The notes under the pieces: generated by a model | Told to the model about the DNA's origin: nothing | The model's input: the letters and a program-made list of their open reading frames with translations, nothing else | The model's database searches: none | Program-made: the position numbers and the translations under genes | Virus record (IMG/VR): IMGVR_UViG_3300010401_000032 | Span: 90,145-154,144 of that record | Strand: one strand, 5' to 3' | From: a virus | Length of the DNA stretch: 64,000 nt | Shown here: in pieces, positions 16,971 through 25,136 of the stretch | Layout: the number at the start of each line of letters is the position of its first letter | Numbering within the stretch: position 1 is the stretch's first letter

Positions 16971-18773
16971 TTAGACGAACTCTTGTTGATTCTGTGCTTG
17001 TGATTGTTGTATACCGGCCGCTTGTTTTCTCATTTGATCTCTAATCTTGGAGCCGTCCGACTGTTGATTACCGATGGCAACAAACTGGGCCATAAGCTGC
17101 TCTCGCGTGATCCCCATGCTAAGATGCTCAACCCAAGTTTTTGCACCATTTGGATCTACAGCGGGATATTTCAAAACGTTCAAATATAGCCAATCTACAT
17201 ATTCTTCATTATTAAGATTCGGCGGAATTGGAAGTGCTGCAACTGTATTCACTTCGGAGATTGGACTATCCCACGTCTGAGAACGATCGAGCGGCTGAAC
17301 ATTATCCAATACATATTCCCATTGTTGGAATAATTTATCCCAGTCATAGTTATCGACAACGCATTGATAGGCTTCCTTTGACAGTTCTGAAAGCTTCTCT
17401 TTATTAGAGATCATTTCAAACATCTTGTCTGCCAAATCTTCGATGTCTGGGTGAGCACGCTTGCAACTTGTTTCTGCTTCGTAGTAATAACGACCGACAT
17501 CAATAACATCGCCACCCTTATTGCAGGTGTAGTTATCTTTCGTAATGTCCATTTCTTTAAAGTGATCGTAGTTTGGATAACGGCCCTTCTCACGCATGGC
17601 GGTGTAATCTGTAGCCAGCGTTGGCACTCCGCAAGCTTTCGCCTCTTGTATCGGCATACCATCACCTTCGCATATAGAGCATTGAACATATAAATCCATC
17701 ATGCTATACAGCTTTGCCAATGTTTCTCTATCAAAGCCAATGCTGGTACTGGGCGGCGAAGCATCAATCTTATTGCAGTGCGGACAAGGTAACTTAATTC
17801 TACCTTCTTCTATGGGTTTTTTCCACAGATTCATTGCGTATGTAACAGACGGCTCTTTGCACGAATGACAGTGCATAGATTGTAGAATACTACCTCTAAT
17901 GCCCTTATTATAATACGGCATCCAGTCATGTGTTTCAAGACGCATGATGTGTCTAGGATAATCGTAAGAGTGTACGTTATCTGGCCAAGACGAGTGTATG
18001 AGGAGGGTGGCCTTGTCTACAATCTCATTACCCTTATACTTAGCTTTCATACGAGAAAAACCGTCGATAAGATCTGGATAAAGTTTACGAGATTGATTTC
18101 TCATAACAGTACCAATAACTGTTATTTCTTTATTGAGATTCCAGAAGTCTCTTACTTCTTTTTTATCCATTGGCTTGAAAGTACTAAGGTCTACTCCCGG
18201 TCGCATAGGCTTAGGGAATATCTTCATCTTTCTTTTGCCAGTTGGCAACACCTGACTTTGACGACGCAAAGCGTGAACGCCGTAATCAGAATAAGCCAAA
18301 ACTAAGTTGGCATTTTCATAAGTCTCAATCCACTCTTCCGCTTGTGGTTCTGCGTCCACTGTTGGCATAATAATCCATTTAAACCAAGGGCGGAAAGCGT
18401 TTCTCTCTTCGAATTCCAACATCCAAAAATCTCTAATATCAATAACGATATCGGGCTGAAAATCTAATAGAACGGCATTAAGTTTGTATTCGCCGAATTG
18501 GTTTGTCATTTGTCCGCGAGCACGTGGATGGGGACAGTTCTGCCCGAACACGGACGCTTCCTGTTGATTGGTCGGAAGCACACCATAAAATTTCCAACGA
18601 CCATTTATAAATGATTGAACACGAGGATCGTTTTGATGTGCGTAAGATCCTAACTCTGCAATTTCATATTTGCCGGTTGCAGCAAGCCGTGGTAATAATT
18701 CTCTGTAATATGTCGAGAATCCAGTATTAAGGAAGCTAGCTTCACCTATAAACAGAATGCGTTTTTTGCTCAT
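16971..18773 (-). CDS. GT4 glycosyltransferase with zinc-ribbon insert and DUF4214 tail
   Basis: A 600-residue multidomain protein. Residues 1-190 form the acceptor half (KKRILFIGEASFLNTGFSTY). Residues 200-490 form the donor half with ITVIGTVMRNQSRKLYPDLI and CSICEGDGMPIQEAKACGVP (E369 and E377, the E-x7-E pair). An insert holds two CxxC pairs (C302/C305 and C330/C333), a likely zinc ribbon. Residues about 523-570 (EYVDWLYLNVLKYPAVDP, then GITREQLMAQFV) match the DUF4214 repeat found on secreted and glycan-associated bacterial proteins. The tail is Gln-rich. It is the first gene of the glycan block, ATGA-coupled to the sigma gene, suggesting an early step of assembly. Confidence 0.85.
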   Translation of the reverse strand: MSKKRILFIGEASFLNTGFSTYYRELLPRLAATGKYEIAELGSYAHQNDPRVQSFINGRWKFYGVLPTNQQEASVFGQNCPHPRARGQMTNQFGEYKLNAVLLDFQPDIVIDIRDFWMLEFEERNAFRPWFKWIIMPTVDAEPQAEEWIETYENANLVLAYSDYGVHALRRQSQVLPTGKRKMKIFPKPMRPGVDLSTFKPMDKKEVRDFWNLNKEITVIGTVMRNQSRKLYPDLIDGFSRMKAKYKGNEIVDKATLLIHSSWPDNVHSYDYPRHIMRLETHDWMPYYNKGIRGSILQSMHCHSCKEPSVTYAMNLWKKPIEEGRIKLPCPHCNKIDASPPSTSIGFDRETLAKLYSMMDLYVQCSICEGDGMPIQEAKACGVPTLATDYTAMREKGRYPNYDHFKEMDITKDNYTCNKGGDVIDVGRYYYEAETSCKRAHPDIEDLADKMFEMISNKEKLSELSKEAYQCVVDNYDWDKLFQQWEYVLDNVQPLDRSQTWDSPISEVNTVAALPIPPNLNNEEYVDWLYLNVLKYPAVDPNGAKTWVEHLSMGITREQLMAQFVAIGNQQSDGSKIRDQMRKQAAGIQQSQAQNQQEFV

Positions 18774-19375
18774 TTTATCTTACTCTTAATATTTCTTTCA
18801 ATCATATATACGTTATTAACCGAAATACTTAATCTCTTTGCTACTATAGAGGCCGAAACATTACCCAAAATTCTATCCTGTAAAATAGTCTTTTCTTGAG
18901 TGGTCTGTGCCGCTTCTTCTAAGATTGTTTGTATATCTTCTGACGTATGACATTCGATAGATTCCTCGTCTATACATGAAGACTGTTTTCTACTATACGC
19001 CAATCGAAGATCCTTAACGTGCTGAATATCAATAGTCTTCTTTAATCGGTCGCTTAAAATATCAACTATCTCTTCGTCTGACTTACCATCATTTGCCAGC
19101 CTATTGACTTTAGAAGCTAAGTTCGTAGTTCGATGATCTACTGTAAACACGCCAAGAAATCTGCCGGCCTCGTGATATATTTCCTGTTTAACTAGGCGAG
19201 AAACAAAGGATTTAATATTGGATCCACAAGACGGATCATATTCCTTAATAGCTCTTAACGCAGCGATTCTACCTATCTGGTAGAGGTCATTAATATCTAT
19301 TGCGGCAGAAGAGAAGCATGCCGAACGTGCAATATGATTTATTAATGGAATATAGGCTTCTAGTACATCTACCAT
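18770..19375 (-). CDS. RNA polymerase sigma factor, sigma-70 family
   Basis: A 201-residue sigma-like protein. Residues 1-75 match region 2: LINHIARSACF, then DINDLYQIGRIAALRAIKEYD and SFVSRLVKQEI, the core-binding and -10 recognition helices. The C-terminal 40 residues (NVSASIVAKRLSISVNNVYM) resemble region 4 helix-turn-helix. It would redirect host RNA polymerase, most likely to phage late promoters. It has its own sigma70-like promoter, with the -10 six bases before the ATG, so the mRNA is probably leaderless. Its target could be the TTAGTGTATT element in the late region; that link is inferred. Confidence 0.88.
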   Translation of the reverse strand: MVDVLEAYIPLINHIARSACFSSAAIDINDLYQIGRIAALRAIKEYDPSCGSNIKSFVSRLVKQEIYHEAGRFLGVFTVDHRTTNLASKVNRLANDGKSDEEIVDILSDRLKKTIDIQHVKDLRLAYSRKQSSCIDEESIECHTSEDIQTILEEAAQTTQEKTILQDRILGNVSASIVAKRLSISVNNVYMIERNIKSKIK

Positions 19376-19409
19376 AATTACATTATTGCAATTTTACACA
19401 AAACGTCAA
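19376..19409 (-). promoter_or_regulatory. Sigma70-like promoter for the sigma gene, predicted leaderless
   Basis: On the minus strand: TTGACG (19404-19409), 16 bases, AATAAT (19382-19387), 6 bases, then the ATG of the sigma gene. The predicted start site falls on or next to the ATG, leaving no room for a ribosome-binding site. The geometry is identical, base for base in spacing, to the promoter at 30071-30104. The -35 box overlaps the last codons and stop of the upstream gene. Confidence 0.75.
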
Positions 19410-19615
19410 GATTTTTTCTTGGTTTTTTTCTCGCGTTTAAACCACATATATGGCACTGAAAAAGGATAGAGCGGCTCCCATCCTTCTTTAGCTTTCTTAT
19501 TAGCGAGATCAACCACCATAGAATTAACATCGTCTATTTTGGCAAGTCCCATTTGTATCATCTGCTTCTGATCGTCACTTAATGGAAGTGACTCAAAGCT
19601 ATATTCGTATATCAT
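19406..19615 (-). CDS. Small hypothetical protein (DUF4177-like tail)
   Basis: A 69-residue protein. The C-terminal part ANKKAKEGWEPLYPFSVPYM, followed by WFKR and a Lys-rich end (EKKTKKKS), has the look of DUF4177-type small proteins, where an aromatic GW motif precedes strands. It starts by ATGA overlap with the stop of the DNA polymerase gene. Function unknown. Confidence 0.68.
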   Translation of the reverse strand: MIYEYSFESLPLSDDQKQMIQMGLAKIDDVNSMVVDLANKKAKEGWEPLYPFSVPYMWFKREKKTKKKS

Positions 19616-22600
19616 GCTACCCTTTCTATTATATCAGCAATCAAGGATCCTCGTTCGTCCATTTTGCCTCTAATTTTAATTATACTGCCGGCTTCTAATA
19701 AATACTTGGCACGAGAAAACGTCTGTGGGAAAACTACTATGTTGTCCATCATATAAGTATTGTCTCGTGCTGTGACGAAAGCCATTGGATCGCCCTTCTT
19801 AGTAATGATCTCTCTTATGGAATCTACGCAAACGGCAATTTCAAATCTCGTTTCCGGCTCTCCGTGCTTGATAAGATCAATGCACTTATCCTTAGCTCTA
19901 TAAATATCAGCTTCGCTACCGCTCAGGCTAATACCAAGGTAATGTTGCTCCCACGCAATGCGTTGTGCCTTACTATCAAAGAGGTCGCCATTATCGTACT
20001 CTGCTAATAGCTCTCTAATAGTCTTACGTCTAGAGATGTTTGGTAATTTTAATGAATATTTTTCCTTGATAATAGTAGCCTTTTGTTCATCAGAAATAGC
20101 ACGTACTATCTTTATTCTATCTTTTAAGCCTTCTTGGAATGGAAGAAGGGTATCGATAAGTTCACGATCCTTTGCCGTCAGATTCTCTAATAGCCTGAAT
20201 CTTCGTTGAGATTCTACTCGGTGTTCTTGCATGTCATCAAAAGCCCCGCCCCTAATGAGGGCGAGCATTGCCGCAGAACTAATCTTGTTCTTGGTAGATA
20301 GAACTTGCCAAATCATGTCGTCCAGCGTCGTGCATTCTTTTGAAATCTTTATGAGATCATTTATGGCCACGTTGCCAACGCCCTTAAGGGCAGTCATTCC
20401 AAAGGCTATTTGCTTATCGCTGATAATGTCAAAATCTTTATTGGCGTGTTTAATACGCGGTGGCACTACCTCTAGATCAAACAGTTTGGCGTCGTATACA
20501 AGTGCCGACAACTGCTCAAACTTTTCTGGGTGTGACTCTGTGTGACGTAGTTTAGCACAGAAAAATTCTATAGTATAATTTGCTTTCAAGTATGCTGTTT
20601 CATAAGCCAGTAATGCATAGCCGATACCGTGAGATTTATTGAAGCCGTATCCGGAGAATTTATCTACATAGTCCCAGATATCACTTGATATTTGATCTGA
20701 TATGCCATTAGCTACACAGCCGGCAATAAACTTCTCTTTCCATTTTTTCATCTCCTCGGGCTTCTTCTTACCCATGGCTTTACGAACGGAGTCAGCGTCC
20801 GCAAGTGACATACTGGCCAACTGTTTACAGATTTCAATAACCTGTTCCTGATACAGTAATGCCGAATACGTACGACCCATGATCGGCTCTAGAGACGGGT
20901 GAATATACTCGGCGGCTTCCCCTTTAATCTTCACGTTGCGATACGCAGTATGCATCTGCGATTCCATTGGGCCTGGACGAATGATGGAAACCAAGTCTGA
21001 TAATTGATCTATATTTTGTGGCTCAAGATTCTTAGACCAAGTTTTACCTAACTGTTTCTCTATCTGGAAAATTCCCATTGTAAATCCCTGGCATAGCATT
21101 GCCCATGTCTTTGGATCATCTAAAGGAATTAGTTTTCTAGATAGGTCAATTTTTCTACGCTTCTTCACTAGGTCCATGGTAACTTGAATATCGTCTAATG
21201 TAGTTAGACCAAGTATATCAAGCTTTAAAAGACTTAGAGAGTCTACAGTGTTCATATCCCAACCAAAGATTAAGTCGCCGTCCTTTGATCTCGTCAGGGG
21301 GTATGGACTCTCATCAAATGGAATATCTGAAATAACTACGGCGGCTGCGTGGATGCCCGTGCTCTTGTAGCATCCTTCAAGAGCTAAGGCGATTTTAAAC
21401 CATGGCGTATATTTATCGTAGTACGCTTTCAGTTCTGGCACTGTATCAATAGCTTCTTGCAAAGAGATCGGAACGTGTTCGTCGTTCTTTGCTGGCACCA
21501 ATGCAGTAATCTTATTGGCTTCGTCAAAAGGCATGTCATATACCCTAAAGACTTCTTTCAGAACTGCCTTCGCTTGCAATCCACTAAGGGTAACTAACTG
21601 TGCTACATTTCTAGCACCGAATCTATCTTTGATGTACTCAAGAGCGTCTTGTCTAAAGGAACGCGGTACGTCAGTATCAATATCCGGAAGTCCGCCACGA
21701 CCCTTATTTAAGAAACGTTCCCAGATTAGTCCATATTTCAACGGATCAATCTCTGTGATGCCGAGTGTATAACTAACCAAACTGCCTCCGGCACTTCCTC
21801 GACCATGCCCCAAGAGAACGTTTTTGTGACGAATCCAATTAACCACGTCATAAACTATTAAGAAATAATCGACGAATCCCATCTCCTCTATATCTTTTAA
21901 TTCGCGATCTAGTCTATGTTGATATGTCTCATATGCGTCGCCAGCGTTAATATCCGAAACTAGTCTTTTCAGTCCGTCATTTGCTAACTCGTGCAAATAT
22001 TGACTCCCCGTCTTGCCCTCGGGGACAAACTGATATTTCGGTAGTCTGCGTTTTTTAAGATCTAGGACAACGTGGCATCTGTTAGCAATCTCATTAGTTA
22101 AATCAAGTTCTTCTTTTGTAAAATCGCACGCTTCCATTTCTTCACGAGTCTTAATATAATATTCTTCGTGAGAAAAATTGGTATATGTTGAGCGTTGATA
22201 TTTATTGGTATTCATTTCCAATAAAGTCTTATGTGCCTCGGCGTCATGTTGCCGTACATAATGCACATTGTTCGTTGCGACCGTTCTTAGGTTATATTTC
22301 TTGGCTATCTGTCTGAGACGTATGTTGATCGTAGCCTGCTCATTAACGAAGTTGTTTTGAACCTCTAAGAATAGATTGTCATTACCGAATATCTTTATTA
22401 ATCTTCTGACTATGCCTTCCGCTTTAAATAGTGCCGCGGGCTCCGAGACCTCTCCGTCTTGAGATGTCTTGTCATAGAGATTATAAGAAATCACCCCGTC
22501 AAGACTGCTGCCAGTTAAACAAATGACGCCCTCTTTATGCTTTTCAAGCAAATTGAAATCTATACGAGGATTATAATAGTAATAATCTTCGCTATTTGCA

Positions 22601-22917
22601 ATACTTGCAAGTCTCGCTATATTAGCCAAACCTTTTTCTGTTTCTGCCAACAGCACCATATGATAAACTTGCCTGGATTTATGGATCTTAGACTGTTTAG
22701 CATCTTCGCAAAAATAAAGGTCTACACCGATGATCGGTTTAATACCCTCTGATTGAGCAGCCTTAATGAAATTAACGGCATTAAAAAGATTAGAGTAATC
22801 AGTTAACGCTACCGCTGTTTGTCCGACGGCTTTAACTTGCTTGACTAACTCGTCAATATCGGCCGATCCATAGAGCATGGACGCCTTAGAGTGTGTATTT
22901 AAGTGTGTAAAAGTCAT
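19612..22917 (-). CDS. dnaE: DNA polymerase III alpha subunit (C-family, DnaE-type)
   Basis: An 1101-residue bacterial-type replicative polymerase, near the usual 1100-1160. The N-terminal PHP domain starts FTHLNTHSKASMLYGSA; two expected metal ligands are changed (HLNTH for HxH-type, ALTDYSN for ALTDHGN), so proofreading by PHP is doubtful, as in E. coli DnaE. The palm holds GHGRGSAGGSLVSY and GLPDIDTDVPRSFRQ with the catalytic Asp pair. FGYGFNKSH-like residues (FSGYGFNKSHGIGYAL) mark the fingers and the C-terminus ends in an OB domain (IIKIRGKMDERGS). It replaces the family A or B polymerase usual in phages. Overlaps neighbours by 4 bases on both sides. Confidence 0.95.
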   Translation of the reverse strand: MTFTHLNTHSKASMLYGSADIDELVKQVKAVGQTAVALTDYSNLFNAVNFIKAAQSEGIKPIIGVDLYFCEDAKQSKIHKSRQVYHMVLLAETEKGLANIARLASIANSEDYYYYNPRIDFNLLEKHKEGVICLTGSSLDGVISYNLYDKTSQDGEVSEPAALFKAEGIVRRLIKIFGNDNLFLEVQNNFVNEQATINIRLRQIAKKYNLRTVATNNVHYVRQHDAEAHKTLLEMNTNKYQRSTYTNFSHEEYYIKTREEMEACDFTKEELDLTNEIANRCHVVLDLKKRRLPKYQFVPEGKTGSQYLHELANDGLKRLVSDINAGDAYETYQHRLDRELKDIEEMGFVDYFLIVYDVVNWIRHKNVLLGHGRGSAGGSLVSYTLGITEIDPLKYGLIWERFLNKGRGGLPDIDTDVPRSFRQDALEYIKDRFGARNVAQLVTLSGLQAKAVLKEVFRVYDMPFDEANKITALVPAKNDEHVPISLQEAIDTVPELKAYYDKYTPWFKIALALEGCYKSTGIHAAAVVISDIPFDESPYPLTRSKDGDLIFGWDMNTVDSLSLLKLDILGLTTLDDIQVTMDLVKKRRKIDLSRKLIPLDDPKTWAMLCQGFTMGIFQIEKQLGKTWSKNLEPQNIDQLSDLVSIIRPGPMESQMHTAYRNVKIKGEAAEYIHPSLEPIMGRTYSALLYQEQVIEICKQLASMSLADADSVRKAMGKKKPEEMKKWKEKFIAGCVANGISDQISSDIWDYVDKFSGYGFNKSHGIGYALLAYETAYLKANYTIEFFCAKLRHTESHPEKFEQLSALVYDAKLFDLEVVPPRIKHANKDFDIISDKQIAFGMTALKGVGNVAINDLIKISKECTTLDDMIWQVLSTKNKISSAAMLALIRGGAFDDMQEHRVESQRRFRLLENLTAKDRELIDTLLPFQEGLKDRIKIVRAISDEQKATIIKEKYSLKLPNISRRKTIRELLAEYDNGDLFDSKAQRIAWEQHYLGISLSGSEADIYRAKDKCIDLIKHGEPETRFEIAVCVDSIREIITKKGDPMAFVTARDNTYMMDNIVVFPQTFSRAKYLLEAGSIIKIRGKMDERGSLIADIIERVA

Positions 22918-23579
22918 GAATCAACTTGATTTCTATTGCGACGCGGTGCTTTTCGTTCGGTTGGCTTGGTATAAACTTCGCCAGGAATTCGATCTAGAGA
23001 TACGTTTCTTTCTTTTTGAAGCTTGCGTATTCTATGCTTATTAGCTTTCTCTGTATGGGTCGCCTGATAATTACCATCTTTGTCATATTGGCCGCTTCGA
23101 ACTGGCTCTATGCCGGCCTTGTCCCAAATATCACCAATACGTTGTTTTGTTTTAATACCCGGTGGGTTTGAGTACTGTAGAGAATAACCATCGGTAGCTT
23201 TCAAAGACAGGCCGCATTCCTTATGATGGCAAATTATCTCACCCGTGTCAATCAATTCGGGTAGTTCTTCTAACGAGCCTTTAATGTTGAAAAAGTCTTC
23301 TGGTCCTGAGCCGTACTGTATATGAAGCCAACCGTGGTTAAATAAGCCGATAAGTGAGGCGTGTCCATCTTTACATTGATAATGCTTCATGGCGTTAAAT
23401 AGAGTGGCCCCCTCTTTAACGAAGATGGGATTGTTAATATTGTCTACTTTACACGTTGGACATACAACTTTATTCTTGAGAATTTTACGTTGTATAGCCT
23501 CTTCTTCTGATCTTGAAATAAGAAGCTCTGTTTCATGACTCTTTTCCCAGCAACAGACAATAACCTTAGTTCGTGCCAT
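22914..23579 (-). CDS. Zinc-motif protein of unknown function
   Basis: A 221-residue protein with Cys pairs CPTC, YQC...H and a later ICHHKEC that suggest one or two zinc sites, followed by a basic C-terminal third (HRIRKLQKERN, RKAPRRNRN). The basic tail and position between polymerase and protease genes are compatible with nucleic-acid binding. I start at the ATG at 23579; an ATG four codons upstream (23591) is possible. Not recognised as a known family. Confidence 0.65.
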   Translation of the reverse strand: MARTKVIVCCWEKSHETELLISRSEEEAIQRKILKNKVVCPTCKVDNINNPIFVKEGATLFNAMKHYQCKDGHASLIGLFNHGWLHIQYGSGPEDFFNIKGSLEELPELIDTGEIICHHKECGLSLKATDGYSLQYSNPPGIKTKQRIGDIWDKAGIEPVRSGQYDKDGNYQATHTEKANKHRIRKLQKERNVSLDRIPGEVYTKPTERKAPRRNRNQVDS

Positions 23580-24156
23580 CGTATTTTTCATCCCATATAT
23601 GATCTATAATGCCAAGTCTTTGTGCTTCTTCCGCATCAAAAAAGTGATCTCCAACCTGCTCTGTATATTCCCTCCAGAACTCGGCCGGTTTACTTGTGTG
23701 AAGGGCCATTAGCTCATACCACCTATCTCCCATTTTGTCGTGATGCTCAATATCTTTCTTCACTTCATCAATTCGTTTATCTATAAAGCTGTCCCATGAT
23801 TGGTGAATCATAAACCATGTATTGGGCGTGGCATATCTTTCTCCTGGCTGACCACACGCTACTAATAAGGGGGCGGCCGACATGCATTTCCCTATGGCAG
23901 TTGTGTAAATTGGAGACTTCAAAGTTCTGATAACGTCATAGAGAGCAAACATTTCATATTCGCTGCCGCCAAAAGAACCAATAAATAATTCAATTGGTTT
24001 TTCTGTAGATTCAGAATCCATATAATACAAGCCTTTAATAACCATACCAATTGCAGTTTCGCCAACGTCATCGAATAAAAATATGCGACGATTCTGGCGA
24101 TCGATACCATATTCGAAATATGCTTCTATCCAATCGCGTGTTATTTTTGCTCGCAT
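23566..24156 (-). CDS. clpP: ClpP-like serine protease
   Basis: A 196-residue ClpP-family protein, the usual length. PIELFIGSFGGSEYE holds the oxyanion-side GGS, AIGKCMSAAPLLVA carries nucleophile Ser93, and TWFMIHQSW carries His118. Asp170 in EYTEQVGDHFFDAEEA completes the triad. A KYxDG-type tail replaces the usual C-terminus. It could form a barrel and degrade host or phage proteins with a host ClpA/X, or act alone. Its position among replication genes, not next to capsid genes, argues against a prohead-maturation role. Overlaps the downstream gene by 14 bases. Confidence 0.88.
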   Translation of the reverse strand: MRAKITRDWIEAYFEYGIDRQNRRIFLFDDVGETAIGMVIKGLYYMDSESTEKPIELFIGSFGGSEYEMFALYDVIRTLKSPIYTTAIGKCMSAAPLLVACGQPGERYATPNTWFMIHQSWDSFIDKRIDEVKKDIEHHDKMGDRWYELMALHTSKPAEFWREYTEQVGDHFFDAEEAQRLGIIDHIWDEKYDGTN

Positions 24157-25136
24157 GTATTAAACTTTCCTTTCCATTCTTTCGCACAAACGCCCGTATC
24201 GCAAATGGCATTACATGTAAAATATCTATAGCCATTATTTGCATTGCGTTCTGCGAAGTTAACATTGTTTGGCACGATTCTATGTATCCACTCCGTAGAT
24301 TCTATCTCGCGTATTTTGTCCTGAACAAATCTTTCGGTATCGTCATCTTCTTTTTTAGAAAAGGCGAGTGTAATTGGCGACTTAGTAAAATAGTCAAAAG
24401 TTAAAATAACGTTCTTAAATTTATATCCTTTTTTATGGATATCATCTATGAACTCGCGGCGAGCCGCGAGCGAATACATTTTAACCTGAATATCTTCTCT
24501 GCACTCTTTATAATTCTGAGCCCATGCACCCGTTTTATAGTCTATAACGTGAATGGTGTCTTCGTTTTCTTTAATAACCAAGTCCATGAATCCATTCATT
24601 GGTACTTCTGTGCCGGGCACCATGATACGAAACGGATACTCTGTACCAATAATCTTACCGTCATTATCTTTTAAGAGCTTAGGCCAAATATTTGTGTATC
24701 TGTTAATAACGGACTGCAATGATGAGACCGTATTATCAAATAGGTCTCTTGGGCATCCAGGTAAATTATCTAGTGCTTTTAATGAGATAGAACAGATGCC
24801 GTCGGTTTTGTTCGCATGAGGGCACGTGTCGCAATACGGTTTCTTTTGAGCATACTCTTTTGCCTTTGCTAGCAACAGAGGGCTTGGCATAGTCTCAGCT
24901 TCGCCGTGTCTATTCTTTGTTTCTAGAATGCCGCCGAATCCGGCATATAGTCGACGCACCCAATCCTTATCGGTATCATTTGAATATTGCTCTAGAACGT
25001 CATGCATTAAGGTGCCGATTACTGCACCCCAATTTGATTTCAATTCTATTTCAGTATGATAAGTGAGCCAAAATTTAAACAAGCACGTATCGTACGTTTT
25101 AATCTTGCTTGCAGAAATAGAAGACAGTTTTAACAT
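24141..25136 (-). CDS. PD-(D/E)XK nuclease, RecB/Cas4-like
   Basis: A 331-residue nuclease of the PDDEXK_1 type. SASKIKTYDTCLFKFWL opens like RecB-family proteins, VIGTLMHDVLEQY holds the first His/Asp region, GFMDLVIKENEDTIHVIDYKTG contains the Asp and DYK catalytic core, and QVKMYSLAARR is the motif after it. Cys residues (CDTC, CNAIC, C-terminal TC) could bind an iron-sulfur cluster as in Cas4. It probably processes DNA ends during recombination or host DNA breakdown. Not followed by CRISPR or Cas1. Confidence 0.85.
   Translation of the reverse strand: MLKLSSISASKIKTYDTCLFKFWLTYHTEIELKSNWGAVIGTLMHDVLEQYSNDTDKDWVRRLYAGFGGILETKNRHGEAETMPSPLLLAKAKEYAQKKPYCDTCPHANKTDGICSISLKALDNLPGCPRDLFDNTVSSLQSVINRYTNIWPKLLKDNDGKIIGTEYPFRIMVPGTEVPMNGFMDLVIKENEDTIHVIDYKTGAWAQNYKECREDIQVKMYSLAARREFIDDIHKKGYKFKNVILTFDYFTKSPITLAFSKKEDDDTERFVQDKIREIESTEWIHRIVPNNVNFAERNANNGYRYFTCNAICDTGVCAKEWKGKFNTCEQK

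Noticed and set aside
17411-17689. A 92-codon minus-strand frame within the large GT4 gene
   Set aside because: It is out of frame with conserved GT4 motifs and rich in Thr and Lys runs; a shadow.
24141-25136. Cas4 as part of a CRISPR system
   Set aside because: No Cas1, Cas2 or repeat array nearby; it sits among recombination genes, so a RecB-like exonuclease role is more likely.
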